A stretch of 64,000 bases of DNA from Psychrobacter frigidicola (GTDB taxonomy: Bacteria > Pseudomonadota > Gammaproteobacteria > Pseudomonadales > Moraxellaceae). A program made the position numbers and the translations under genes. Each line of letters begins with the position of its first letter. Position 1 is the first letter of the stretch. Below the pieces are notes generated by a model. That model did no database searches, was not told the origin of the DNA, and saw nothing but the letters and a program-made list of their open reading frames with translations. Positions 17,861 to 27,457 of the stretch are shown piece after piece. The stretch covers positions 124,001 through 188,000 of the forward strand of contig NZ_VORZ01000004.1 in assembly GCF_007997305.1 (NCBI RefSeq), read 5' to 3'.

Positions 17861-19312
17861 CTACTCCTTTACTAACGCATCAATAAGTGTTTCCATTTTC
17901 ATGGAACGAGAGCCTTTGAACAACACGGTACAAGGCTGTGCTTGCTGCGCTTGCAGATAGGGCTGTAAATACTGTAACAAACTAACTTTATCATTAAAGG
18001 CTTGTGCGTTGATACCACCTACCGCTTGTGCGCCTGCCACACTGTGGTGAGCATATTCGCCCACACAAAGTAGCATATCAATACTCGTACCAGCAATAGT
18101 GCGACCTAGATTGTGGTGTTCGCTGACCGCAGCCTCGCCCAATTCGCCAATATCACCAAGTACCATTATTTGCGTGCCTGTTTGCGCGGCCAATACTTTT
18201 GTAGCGGCGCGTACGGAATGTGGATTGGCATTATAGGTATCATCAATCAGATGGTGCATACCTAGCGTTTGGCTATTCAAACGACCTTTCGCTGGACGCG
18301 CATTCTCTAACCCGACACCAATATCATCAATATCAATGTTAAGTGCATACGCACAAGCTGCCGCTGCTAACGCATTATTAATATTATGCTCACCTGCTAG
18401 CGGCAGACTAATCTCGCGCTTGTCTGTACCAATGTGCAGTGTAAACTCACTGCCTTCAGGCTTAATATTGATGTCGCTCGCTGTCACATCACTAGTGCCA
18501 AAACCAAGTACATGCGACGTATGGGTCGCAGCGATTTGGCGCAACTGCTTGGCATAGTCGTCGGTGTCAGGAACGATGGCATACTGCTCATCACTTAAGG
18601 TATGGAAAATTTCAGCTTTCGTCTGGCAAATACCCTCACGGCTACCAAACTCACCTAAATGTGCGGTACCAATATTCAAGATACAGGCCACATCAGGACG
18701 GACAAGCTCAGCGGTGTATGCAATCTCGCCGATATGGTTTGCACCCAACTCCAAAATGGCATAACGATGCTGGTCAGACAGCTCAAGCATCATCATGGGC
18801 ACGCCAAAATCGTTATTTAAGTTGCCACGGGTAATGAGTGTCGGTGCTAAACGATTAAAAATACTGCCGAGCATCTCTTTGCACGTGGTCTTACCACTAG
18901 AGCCAGTGATGGCAATCACTGTCAAATCAGGATGCTGCTGACGACGATAAGCCGCCAGTTGACCCAATGCCAAACGGGTATCACTTACTACCAATTGGGG
19001 AGCGCTAGTCGAAATAGGACGCGATACGATAACAGCAATTGCGCCTTGGGTAACAGCAGTATCGATATAATCATGACCATCAAAGTTATCACCGTTAATC
19101 GCTAGAAAAATATCACCCGCTTCAATAGCGCGCGTGTCAGTAGCGATACGACAACTGGTGACCTCGATATATGAGTTTCCCTGTTCTATCACTTTTTGCC
19201 CGTCACCTAGCTGCCAGTGACCATTGAGTGCCGCTGTCGCCGCCAGCAAATTATCGGCTTGCCAAACATACAGTCCTTGCGACTGCATACTGTTATTATT
19301 ATCTGCTGTCAT
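17861..19312 (-). CDS. murF: UDP-MurNAc-tripeptide-D-Ala-D-Ala ligase
   Basis: 483 residues in the Mur-ligase layout: an N-terminal UDP-substrate domain (with DTRAIEAGDIFLAINGDNFDGHDY), the ATP-binding loop TGSSGKTTCKEM at about residues 135-146, the central ligase motifs (RGNLNNDFGVP, ELGANHIGEI) and a C-terminal domain with DDTYNANP. It adds D-Ala-D-Ala to the muramyl tripeptide in the cytoplasm. Lies between murE (69-bp gap) and mraY (3-bp gap). E. coli MurF is about 450 residues, so this is slightly long. Confidence 0.96.
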   Translation of the reverse strand: MTADNNNSMQSQGLYVWQADNLLAATAALNGHWQLGDGQKVIEQGNSYIEVTSCRIATDTRAIEAGDIFLAINGDNFDGHDYIDTAVTQGAIAVIVSRPISTSAPQLVVSDTRLALGQLAAYRRQQHPDLTVIAITGSSGKTTCKEMLGSIFNRLAPTLITRGNLNNDFGVPMMMLELSDQHRYAILELGANHIGEIAYTAELVRPDVACILNIGTAHLGEFGSREGICQTKAEIFHTLSDEQYAIVPDTDDYAKQLRQIAATHTSHVLGFGTSDVTASDINIKPEGSEFTLHIGTDKREISLPLAGEHNINNALAAAACAYALNIDIDDIGVGLENARPAKGRLNSQTLGMHHLIDDTYNANPHSVRAATKVLAAQTGTQIMVLGDIGELGEAAVSEHHNLGRTIAGTSIDMLLCVGEYAHHSVAGAQAVGGINAQAFNDKVSLLQYLQPYLQAQQAQPCTVLFKGSRSMKMETLIDALVKE

Positions 19313-19381
19313 AACGATTACCTTGTCGTATTTACCTTATTATGGTGACTACTTATTTTATGGCTGAGCAGAATAGATTTT

Positions 19382-21088
19382 TTATACGCGCCCTGCTTGT
19401 TGCAATGCTTGTTGCAAAACCACGCTGTCATCAAAATCATGACGGACACTATTAATCTCTTGATAGGTTTCATGACCTTTACCCGCAATAACCACAATAT
19501 CATCGACGCTGGCGTGACTCACAGCATATTCAATCGCCTTTTGGCGGGCAGGCTCGATGTGCGCACGCTGATATTGCTCAGCACTCATGCCGACTTGCAT
19601 ATCTTTCAAAATAGCATTAGGGTCTTCAGTACGTGGATTGTCAGCGGTTAATATCACTTGATCCGCTCCCGACAATCCGGCCTGCGCCATCAATGGACGC
19701 TTGCCTGTATCTCGATCGCCACCACAACCGAACACCGCCCACAACTGTCCTTTGCAATGCGTTTTCAGACTTGCCAGCACTTGGCTTAACGCATCAGGGG
19801 TATGCGCATAATCGACGATAAAGCAGCCATCATTTGACGGGACACGCTGCATACGTCCGACAGCACCTTGTAGCTGTGGCATTAAACCAGTAATACGCTC
19901 AAGACTGATGCCTAGCGCTACTGCAGCGGCAATCGCAGCTAATAAGTTGGCGACATTAAAACGTCCCAGTAATGGGCTTATAATATTGACTTTATCAGGC
20001 TTCTTATCACTAAAGTCACTGCATAACAAAATCTCCACGCCTTGTAAACTTGGCATGATATCAGCTGCTATAAAAGTCGCTGTTGACGACGCGTTTAAAC
20101 TATACGTCCATACTATCAAGCCGCTAGCCTGAGCCGTATCAAGCATTACTTGCGCATACTCATCATCACTATTAATAATGGCATGGGTTAAAGTAGGAAA
20201 ATGGGCTTTATCAAATAGCTTGGCTTTAGCGGCTACGTACTCCGCCATATCAGCGTGATAGTCTAAATGGTCGCGACTGAGATTGGTATAGATGGCAATA
20301 GTTACTGGCATCCCTTGCAGGCGTTGCTGATCAAGGCCATGTGAGCTGGCCTCTAACGCCAATAAATCTGCTTTTTCCGTTCCTATTTTATATAAAAACT
20401 GCTGCACGGCCAATGCATCACCAGTGGTATGACTGGCTTGTATCAACGCACCAAGTTTACCGTTACCCGCCGTACCCATTACCGCGCTGCTCATGCCCGC
20501 CAATTGGGCCAATTGGGCGACCAGTTGACTGATCGTAGTTTTACCATTGGTGCCAGTCACCGCTACTACCGTTGGCAAGGTTATAGGCTGCTGATATTGT
20601 AAACACGCTTGTGCAAAGTCACCTAAAAAGTCGCGAATATGGGGGACATAGATGACAGGACACGCCAACGTGGCTAATTGCTGCCGCGCTAATAACTGAT
20701 GGTTATCTTCGATTTGAAGGTTGACATGAGGTGGAGTATTAGCTGTGCTAAGCAACGCTACTGGGTCAATTTCCGATAAGATAAAAGCGGCTTGCTGCGC
20801 TGCTTGATACAGATAATCGCGGCTTTTTTGGCAGTTTTGACTTTGACTTTTTAAGAGTACAAATACATCTTTTGTAGTGACATGGCGACTGTCTAAACGT
20901 AACTGTTGAAACGGTAGGTTAGCGACTATAGTTGGATTCAATGATTCCTGTATTATTGCCAACAATTGCTGTCGCAACCCTTTATTGACATTATTAGTAC
21001 CGTCGTTATTTGAGTTATCGTTATCAATAAGCTGCTGCAAGGTAACGTCACGTTGTAATGATTCGGGCATAGTCGTGGTCATGGGCAA
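19382..21088 (-). CDS. murE: UDP-MurNAc-tripeptide synthetase (meso-diaminopimelate adding)
   Basis: 568 residues, longer than the usual 490-500 owing to a 35-residue Asn/Asp/Thr-rich N-terminus and small insertions in the first domain. The ATP loop GTNGKTT, EASSHGLDQQRL and the DNPR motif (TADNPRTEDPN) are clear; DNPR is diagnostic for meso-diaminopimelate rather than lysine. It adds the third amino acid of the stem peptide. The start is uncertain: TTG 21088 has AGGA at a spacing of 6 nt, while ATG 21082 and ATG 21070 are alternatives. Followed by murF; 121 bp after ftsI. Confidence 0.95.
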   Translation of the reverse strand: MPMTTTMPESLQRDVTLQQLIDNDNSNNDGTNNVNKGLRQQLLAIIQESLNPTIVANLPFQQLRLDSRHVTTKDVFVLLKSQSQNCQKSRDYLYQAAQQAAFILSEIDPVALLSTANTPPHVNLQIEDNHQLLARQQLATLACPVIYVPHIRDFLGDFAQACLQYQQPITLPTVVAVTGTNGKTTISQLVAQLAQLAGMSSAVMGTAGNGKLGALIQASHTTGDALAVQQFLYKIGTEKADLLALEASSHGLDQQRLQGMPVTIAIYTNLSRDHLDYHADMAEYVAAKAKLFDKAHFPTLTHAIINSDDEYAQVMLDTAQASGLIVWTYSLNASSTATFIAADIMPSLQGVEILLCSDFSDKKPDKVNIISPLLGRFNVANLLAAIAAAVALGISLERITGLMPQLQGAVGRMQRVPSNDGCFIVDYAHTPDALSQVLASLKTHCKGQLWAVFGCGGDRDTGKRPLMAQAGLSGADQVILTADNPRTEDPNAILKDMQVGMSAEQYQRAHIEPARQKAIEYAVSHASVDDIVVIAGKGHETYQEINSVRHDFDDSVVLQQALQQAGRV

Positions 21089-21209
21089 TTCAAATCCTAG
21101 ACATATAAATAATTATAATAATAAGGCTCAATAAATTAACTAGCAGACAACAGCAGCAACCGTAACCGCACGGCTTATAGATGGTTAGAAGCCAAGCGAT
21201 CTATATAGG

Positions 21210-23366
21210 CTATTTAGTCTGTAACGGCTTATCTAATGGCACATTATACAGACGCAACGCCTCTTTCATGACATTATGGAAGACAGGTGCAGCCGTCAAA
21301 CCAGCATAATACTGCCCACGCGGATCTTCAACTAAAATCACGCCAACCAACCTTGGGTTAGATGCCGGTGCGATACCTGCAAAAATGTTGCGGTACTGAT
21401 CCTCATAATATCCCCCCTCAGGACTAACACGGCGTGATGTTCCAGTTTTACCAGCTACTCGATAGCCATCGATGGCTGCTGCAACTGCCGTACCACCTGG
21501 AGCAGTGACCGACTCTAACATCTGCACAATCGACATCGCTTGCTCATGTTCCATAATGCGCTGACTTGATGGCGCTTTATCGCTTTTAATCAAAGTTAAT
21601 GGATGCATGACCCCGCCTGCAGCCAGTGCTGAATAGGCCTGTGCGACTTGTGCTAAGGTCACTTGCAGACCATAACCATAACTGACAGTCGCACGTCGAG
21701 CGGTTTCTTTTTCTTTTGGGGTGACTACTGAACCACTGCCTTCACCAGGGAACTGTAGCGGCGTCTTGGCACCAAAACCAAATTTCTTTTGTATGTTCGT
21801 AATGGCATCAGGTGGCAAGGACAATGCAATTTTAGTAGAGGCTACGTTACTTGATTTTTGTAACAGCGTTGCCATGTTAATCGTGCCATAGTTTTCATGG
21901 TCACGAATAGTATAGCCTTTGACGCGGATAGAACCGGGGTTGGTATCAATGAGAGAATTGGCGGTATATTTTCCTGAATCTAACGCCGCAGCAACGGTAA
22001 AGGGTTTCATAACTGAACCCGGCTCAAAGACATCAAGTAGCGCACGATTGCGCTGGTTCTCACCAGTCATCTCATTGAGATTGTTAGAATTGAACGACGG
22101 CCACGTTGATAAGGCCAATACTTCGCCAGTTTGCACATCCACTATCAGCCCAGTCGACCATAGAGCTTCATGCAAGCGCCCTACTTTTTCCAGCTCTTTA
22201 TACAGCAGATACTGCAATCGTGAGTCAATCGTGAGGGCGACATTCTGCCCAACCACTTCCGGCTCAATTTGCTTTATTTCTTTTAAGCTATTTTGTTTAG
22301 CGTCTTTTAATATGAGTACTTTACCGTCTTTACCCGCCAGCACTTTTTCGTATTGACGCTCAATACCGGCACGTCCTTCATAGCCCCCATCCGGATCATT
22401 GGCATTTTGTCCCATAAAACCCAACAACTGCGAGTTTGGCTGCGGCTGTGGATAATAACGCTGGAAGAAGTTTTTCTCACTTACGCCAGGGAAGTCAAGT
22501 GCGCTGACGCTTTGGGCAATCTCAGGCGTGACTTTATTCAGTAGCGGCAGATAATGTGAGCCAGCACCGGAGGGCAACGCGGCTTTAACGGCCTCGGCAT
22601 CAGTGACGTCAACATTATCATCAATAGCCGTGGCTTTTTGCAACTCAGTAACAGGCATATTGGCTGCCGCCGCTAAACGCGTCAAATCCATGTCCTCTAA
22701 ACGCTTTTGCATCCTTGCTTGGAGTTGGGGTTGCTCAGGGTTAGTAACCTTGATTCGCTTAATCTCATAGTATTCGCGCGCATAATCGTGCGGGCTAAAA
22801 GTTACAGACGAAAGCGGCGCACTGACGGCAAGCGGCAATTGATTGCGATCAGTAATCATGCCGCGGTAAGACTTTTGCGTGCGCACACTGGTGATGAGCT
22901 CATCCCCTTTATCTTGATAAAACTTCGCATTGGCTACTTGCAGGTAAAAAGCACGCCCTATTAGCAAACCTAATATAACTAGCGATATACCCCAAATGGT
23001 ACGAAAGCGGTTTTTATCACTTTCGAAACCGCCGCGCGTCGAGGCTCCGGAGGCTTTATTAAATATTATCTTTTTGTTTTTACGATTTTTGTTACTGGTA
23101 TATGCCCCTTGGGTTTCGTTCTTTTTTATACGAGAGCTTAGCTTGTTTGAGCGATTTTTTGCACTTTCTTTTGAAGCAGTTGTTTTTGACGACTTGTTAC
23201 TTGACGTTTTATTTCCAGCGGCTGCTGTACTGGCGCGGCGTAAGGGCTTAATAACTTTGCCGCTAGCTGACTTTTTGGGGGTATTTTTGGCAGCGCCTTT
23301 TTTAGCAATATTAATAGAATTACTAGCTGTATTAGGTTTTTTGGTAGGTTTATTATTGTCACTCAT
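21210..23366 (-). CDS. ftsI: Penicillin-binding protein 3, septal transpeptidase
   Basis: 718 residues. A cytoplasmic tail of about 120 residues, very rich in Lys, Ser, Asn and Thr, precedes the membrane helix (residues about 122-143, IWGISLVILGLLIGRAFYL). The periplasmic part has the pedestal domain and then a class B transpeptidase domain with S-x-x-K in EPGSVMKPF, S-x-N in SSNVAS and KTG in AGKTGTSRR. It crosslinks septal peptidoglycan within the divisome with FtsW, FtsL, FtsB and FtsQ. The usual family length is 580-610; the excess is the N-terminal tail. The start overlaps the ftsL stop by 4 bp. Confidence 0.95.
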   Translation of the reverse strand: MSDNNKPTKKPNTASNSINIAKKGAAKNTPKKSASGKVIKPLRRASTAAAGNKTSSNKSSKTTASKESAKNRSNKLSSRIKKNETQGAYTSNKNRKNKKIIFNKASGASTRGGFESDKNRFRTIWGISLVILGLLIGRAFYLQVANAKFYQDKGDELITSVRTQKSYRGMITDRNQLPLAVSAPLSSVTFSPHDYAREYYEIKRIKVTNPEQPQLQARMQKRLEDMDLTRLAAAANMPVTELQKATAIDDNVDVTDAEAVKAALPSGAGSHYLPLLNKVTPEIAQSVSALDFPGVSEKNFFQRYYPQPQPNSQLLGFMGQNANDPDGGYEGRAGIERQYEKVLAGKDGKVLILKDAKQNSLKEIKQIEPEVVGQNVALTIDSRLQYLLYKELEKVGRLHEALWSTGLIVDVQTGEVLALSTWPSFNSNNLNEMTGENQRNRALLDVFEPGSVMKPFTVAAALDSGKYTANSLIDTNPGSIRVKGYTIRDHENYGTINMATLLQKSSNVASTKIALSLPPDAITNIQKKFGFGAKTPLQFPGEGSGSVVTPKEKETARRATVSYGYGLQVTLAQVAQAYSALAAGGVMHPLTLIKSDKAPSSQRIMEHEQAMSIVQMLESVTAPGGTAVAAAIDGYRVAGKTGTSRRVSPEGGYYEDQYRNIFAGIAPASNPRLVGVILVEDPRGQYYAGLTAAPVFHNVMKEALRLYNVPLDKPLQTK

Positions 23367-23776
23367 TGTCCTACCTCTTTAGTAGCTAAGCTGGTCGATT
23401 CAGCTGTCGCAGCACCGGGCTGGATAATGAGCTTATCTTTAAAAGTTGGGGTATACATGCCAAGCTCAGCAACGGCACGGCTGGCAATCTGCGGGGTCGC
23501 GCTAAACGTCTGCTGTTCAATCAATAAGCGCTGGTGCTCAATTTGTAGCTTACGCTCTTGTTTTTTCATATCTTGCAATGCTTTATAATCCTGATGATAT
23601 TGCTGAATGTTTTCGGCCGTTCTAATACCGCTCCACACAATGCCACCAGCTAGTAGCAACAGTACGACCACATAGATAGTCACTAGGCTAAAACGTTGCG
23701 CAAACATTTCGCCGATATCGGTAGGTTGTGGCGACTTAGAGTTGCGACGGGTTGCAGGTTTGCCAGATATTGCCAT
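23363..23776 (-). CDS. ftsL: Cell-division protein FtsL
   Basis: 137 residues: a 35-residue cytoplasmic start, a single membrane helix (about 36-55, VVLLLLAGGIVWSG) and a periplasmic coiled coil rich in Gln, Lys, Glu and Leu (about 60-105), ending in a short hydrophilic tail. FtsL forms a trimer with FtsB and FtsQ that licenses FtsWI. Sequence conservation in this family is low, so the call rests on topology and on its place between rsmH and ftsI with a 4-bp overlap, which is diagnostic. Confidence 0.92.
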   Translation of the reverse strand: MAISGKPATRRNSKSPQPTDIGEMFAQRFSLVTIYVVVLLLLAGGIVWSGIRTAENIQQYHQDYKALQDMKKQERKLQIEHQRLLIEQQTFSATPQIASRAVAELGMYTPTFKDKLIIQPGAATAESTSLATKEVGQ

Positions 23777-24058
23777 GACGCTCTCAAAAAAATAAACTCA
23801 AATATAAAAGACAGATTAGAATAACCCTTTATCAGCGTCACACTTCCATCAGCACCATCAATAAAAACACAATAAACAATAAAACCCGCTGTCAAATAGT
23901 TACAAAGTGAACAAGAAGCAAAAGCCAAATAAAAAGTGACCTATGAGCCTAGCAGATAATATTTACAGCTCTTTAACAGTAGCGTAGTCGTTAGCGTATT
24001 GACATCGAATAAGCTTGAAAATATCTACTTTCTATTTTGTTGCTTTTAGCCACTCACA

Positions 24059-25183
24059 TCAACTTTGCATACTTTCTGAGCTTTGTTCTGACTGATAAAC
24101 GACATCCGTACGCGTCGCTGTTCGTAACCACGCACTGCGTGAGCGTGGATTGCCCGCCACTTCTGATTTACTGGGCCCAATGCGTTTGGGCTTACTAAAA
24201 TAACGTGGACGGTTTGGCGGCATCGGTAGCTTCTCATCTTCAGGATACTGGCCTTTACTATGGCGCTGCAAGAATTGCTTAATTCGCCGGTCTTCAAGCG
24301 AGTGAAAGCTGATCACCGCCAGTTGCCCGCCCGCTTTAATAATAGGAATACTTTGTTCTAAGAAGCTATCCACATCACCAAGCTCATTGTTAATAAAAAT
24401 ACGCATGGCCTGAAAACTTTGAGTCGCTGGATGTTTGCCTTTTTGCCACTTAGGATGCGCCACTTTAATCACTTCTGCCAGCTCTAGTGTCGACGTGTAA
24501 CGGCTCATCTCTTTAATCGCGCGCGCGATACGGCGACTATGACGCTCTTCACCAAAGTCATAGAGCACATTCGCCAAAGTTTCATCATCGACCTTCTCTA
24601 GCCACTCAGCAACGGACTGACCACGAGTGGTATCCATACGCATATCCACCGCGCCATCACGCATAAAGCTAAAACCACGACTGCCATCATCAATCTGCGG
24701 TGACGACACGCCCAAGTCTGCCATCAAGCCATCAACTTGACTGATGCCCAGCGCTGCTAAGCTCTCCGTTAAACTGGCAAAGCTGTCGTGAATGACATGT
24801 ACACGCTTATCCTCAGCTGCTAACTCACGAGCAACAGTAATGGCGGTCGGATCTTTATCAAAGACAATCAGTTGCGCGTCAGCAGCCAGCTGCGTCAATA
24901 ATAATCGGCTATGACCCCCGCGCCCAAAGGTCGCATCGACATAGATACCACTAGCTTGCAGGCTATTTTCAGGTAAAGACTTCACCCCTAATACGGCGGC
25001 AACAGCCTCTTGCAATAATACCGCATCATGCGCAAAGCTTAACTGGTCGGGTGTTGCCGTATTCTGTGCGGGCAGATTATCGATAGTAGAAGGCGCTGCC
25101 ACTGTAGCAGAGTCATCTGCAGCAGATAGAGAACGAACTTCAGAATTTGACTTAGACTCTGGCTTATAATTCGAGATTGACAC
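24059..25183 (-). CDS. rsmH: 16S rRNA (cytosine-1402 N4) methyltransferase
   Basis: The RsmH core begins at HDAVLLQEAV and includes YVDATFGRGGHSRLLL, DKDPTAI, MADLGVSSPQID, RGFSFMRDGAVDMRMD and the closing segments IISFHSLEDRRIKQF and RNPRSRSAWLR. The enzyme N4-methylates C1402 of 16S rRNA with RsmI. The longest frame (405 codons, ATG 25276) cannot be right if the promoter at 25259-25286 is real, because that ATG lies between -35 and -10. The next usable start is GTG 25183, giving 374 residues with a 50-residue Ser/Ala-rich extension before the core. First gene of the division cluster; no mraZ precedes it. Confidence 0.93.
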   Translation of the reverse strand: MSISNYKPESKSNSEVRSLSAADDSATVAAPSTIDNLPAQNTATPDQLSFAHDAVLLQEAVAAVLGVKSLPENSLQASGIYVDATFGRGGHSRLLLTQLAADAQLIVFDKDPTAITVARELAAEDKRVHVIHDSFASLTESLAALGISQVDGLMADLGVSSPQIDDGSRGFSFMRDGAVDMRMDTTRGQSVAEWLEKVDDETLANVLYDFGEERHSRRIARAIKEMSRYTSTLELAEVIKVAHPKWQKGKHPATQSFQAMRIFINNELGDVDSFLEQSIPIIKAGGQLAVISFHSLEDRRIKQFLQRHSKGQYPEDEKLPMPPNRPRYFSKPKRIGPSKSEVAGNPRSRSAWLRTATRTDVVYQSEQSSESMQS

Positions 25184-25258
25184 AAATGACTCAATAAATG
25201 ACGACCGGTAAGGCCAGTAATTAGATGAAAATAAACAAGTTATGACTTGTATAGCGGT

Positions 25259-25286
25259 ATTATCGCAAGGATACATCTGTAGTCAA
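25259..25286 (-). promoter_or_regulatory. Promoter of the rsmH-ftsL-ftsI-mur operon
   Basis: On the minus strand TTGACT (25286-25281), a 16-bp spacer and GATAAT (25264-25259) make a good sigma-70 promoter. Transcription would begin near 25252, leaving a leader of about 70 nt before GTG 25183. Confidence 0.65.
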
Positions 25287-25328
25287 GCGCCAACTGGCCT
25301 TTTCGACAAAAATATTAGCCATCCCTGC

Positions 25329-25334
25329 TATAAT
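25329..25334 (+). promoter_or_regulatory. Probable -10 box of gltX
   Basis: A consensus TATAAT stands 76 bp upstream of the gltX start, divergent from the rsmH promoter. The -35 region is weak (TCGACA or GACAAA at non-ideal spacing), so only the -10 is called. Confidence 0.45.
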
Positions 25335-25409
25335 AGCGCTATATTTTACGCCATCCTTCCTCTTTTTTAACGTCTATTTCTTAACTAACAATAATATTTT
25401 GAGACTATT

Positions 25410-26936
25410 ATGACCCAAACCACAGTTTATCCTAACAGTAACCGCCCTGTACGTACGCGAATTGCCCCCTCGCCTACTGGCTTCCCGCATGTGGGCACCG
25501 CTTATATCGCCCTGTTTAATTTAGCTTTTGCTAAAGCACATGGCGGCGAATTTATTTTACGTATTGAAGACACCGATCAAGTGCGCTCAACTGAGCAATC
25601 TGAAAAAATGATTTTAGATGCACTACGTTGGGTAGGACTTGATTGGGCAGAGGGTCCTGACGTTGGTGGCCCGCACGCGCCTTATCGTCAAAGTGAACGT
25701 GCTGATATTTACAAAAAGCATGCGCAGCAGCTTCTTGATAGTGATCATGCGTTTCGCTGTTTTTGTACCAGTGAAGAGTTGGACACTATGCGCGCCGCAC
25801 AAATGGCCAATGGTGAGACGCCACGCTATGACGGTCGCTATGCTAATTTAACTCGCGCAGAGTCGGATAAAATGGTCGCCGATGGCATGCCGTATGTCAT
25901 TCGTATGCGCGTACCGACAGAAGGCGTCTGCCGCGTTGAGGATATGTTGCGCGGCACCGTTGAAATTCCATGGGCGCAAGTCGATATGCAAGTATTGCTA
26001 AAAACAGACGGTTTGCCCACTTATCATCTGGCCAACGTCGTCGATGATCATTTGATGGAAATCAGCCACGTCTTGCGCGGTGAAGAATGGTTGAACTCTG
26101 CCCCTAAGCATCAGTTGCTCTATGAGTATTTTGGTTGGGAGATGCCAGTATTGTGCCACATGCCATTACTGCGTAACCCTGATAAATCGAAACTGTCTAA
26201 ACGCAAAAACCCTACTTCTATCACTTATTATCGTGATGCCGGCGTATTACCCGAAGCGCTGCTGAACTATCTAGGGCGTATGGGCTACTCGATGCCTGAC
26301 GAAGCTGAAAAATTCACTTTAGAAGAAATGATTGCCAGCTTTGATATCCATCGCGTCTCGCTTGGTGGCCCTATTTTTGATATTGAAAAACTCAATTGGC
26401 TGAATGCTGAATGGTTGCGCGCGCTAACCCCCGAAGAGCTGAAAAATAAAATCCTTGCTTGGGCCAATGACAGTGACAAATTAACCGCCATGGCCGCCGC
26501 TATCCAACCTCGTATTGAGTTGCTATCTGATGCGGTAAATTGGGGCGCTTTCTACTTCCAAAACCTGCCAAAGATTACCAGCGATGACTTTAATCATAAA
26601 ACTCTAATGCCTGAACAAATTATGGAAATCCTCCAGCTTACTATTTGGCAGCTTGAAGTCTTGCCGACATGGTCTGAGGAAAACATATACGCCACCATAA
26701 AAGGCTTGGCTGCTGCGCTTGATATTAAAATGCGCGACTTTATAGCCCCCTTCTTCATCGCGATTGCTGGCAGCTCTTCATCCACGCCAGTGATGAACTC
26801 TATGGCAATCATTGGCGCAGATATGACGCTCATACGCCTGCGCAATGGTGTTGAAGTGCTTGGCGGTTTAGGTAAGAAAAAGCTGAAGAAACTTGAGAAG
26901 CAAGCGGCTGAATTACCAGATTTTTTGGCGGAATAG
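25410..26936 (+). CDS. gltX: Glutamyl-tRNA synthetase
   Basis: 508 residues, a class I synthetase. The HIGH motif appears as PHVGT within [14 protein letters not shown] and the KMSKS loop as [36 protein letters not shown] and the C-terminal anticodon-binding bundle are present. It charges tRNA-Glu; the tRNA-Glu(TTC) gene is 1.4 kb downstream. Single-gene unit, divergent from rsmH. Length is slightly above the usual 470-490. I cannot tell from sequence whether it also mischarges tRNA-Gln. Confidence 0.97.
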   Translation: MTQTTVYPNSNRPVRTRIAPSPTGFPHVGTAYIALFNLAFAKAHGGEFILRIEDTDQVRSTEQSEKMILDALRWVGLDWAEGPDVGGPHAPYRQSERADIYKKHAQQLLDSDHAFRCFCTSEELDTMRAAQMANGETPRYDGRYANLTRAESDKMVADGMPYVIRMRVPTEGVCRVEDMLRGTVEIPWAQVDMQVLLKTDGLPTYHLANVVDDHLMEISHVLRGEEWLNSAPKHQLLYEYFGWEMPVLCHMPLLRNPDKSKLSKRKNPTSITYYRDAGVLPEALLNYLGRMGYSMPDEAEKFTLEEMIASFDIHRVSLGGPIFDIEKLNWLNAEWLRALTPEELKNKILAWANDSDKLTAMAAAIQPRIELLSDAVNWGAFYFQNLPKITSDDFNHKTLMPEQIMEILQLTIWQLEVLPTWSEENIYATIKGLAAALDIKMRDFIAPFFIAIAGSSSSTPVMNSMAIIGADMTLIRLRNGVEVLGGLGKKKLKKLEKQAAELPDFLAE

Positions 26937-27036
26937 TTGTTTAAAAAGCGCTAATAATAGATGAAACGTGGGTTAGAAGTAATATAGCCCACAAAACTTT
27001 ATTATAAAAACCGAAAAATGATATAGGAATTATAAA

Positions 27037-27354
27037 ATGGAAGAGCCATATTATAGAGTTGACAAATACATTGATAAATATACAGGTAAAAACTACGGTA
27101 TTGTTCCAGTGACAACCTGTGGTACGACTCTCAACGATAATTTTAAAAAATCTAATCATTGGGATCTTATCGAAAGAGAAGATAGTATCGACAAAAGAAA
27201 CGATAATCAGTGTGATATCCATAGAGGATCCAATTTTATCTACCAAAATACTGAAACAGGGAAAACCGTTAGAGTATTTATGGATCGTTCTAGAAATGGC
27301 AAAACCGTGAAGTGGGCATTCTGTTATTCTTTTGAAGAACAAGTCGAATTTTAG
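27037..27354 (+). CDS. Hypothetical protein, 105 aa
   Basis: A 105-residue protein with no recognisable family, rich in Asp, Asn, Lys, Thr and aromatic residues, without signal peptide or membrane segment. AGGAATTATAAA precedes ATG 27037, a reasonable ribosome site. The gene is visibly more AT-rich than gltX before it, which suggests acquisition from elsewhere. A longer open frame runs across it on the minus strand (26941-27486), but that one lacks a ribosome site and overlaps both plus-strand genes. Function unknown. Confidence 0.6.
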   Translation: MEEPYYRVDKYIDKYTGKNYGIVPVTTCGTTLNDNFKKSNHWDLIEREDSIDKRNDNQCDIHRGSNFIYQNTETGKTVRVFMDRSRNGKTVKWAFCYSFEEQVEF

Positions 27355-27457
27355 TGTTCTTGGCAGCTGTAATACAATAGCAAAAATCTCGATATTTGAA
27401 TGAAAAGAAAATTTATATAGTATCCAACCCGCTGTACTCAAATAAAAAAGGTAACTC

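Noticed and set aside
22996..23382. 128-codon plus-strand frame opposite the ftsI tail
   Set aside because: It is the antisense of the Lys/Ser-rich segment, which produces a long Phe/Leu-rich shadow.
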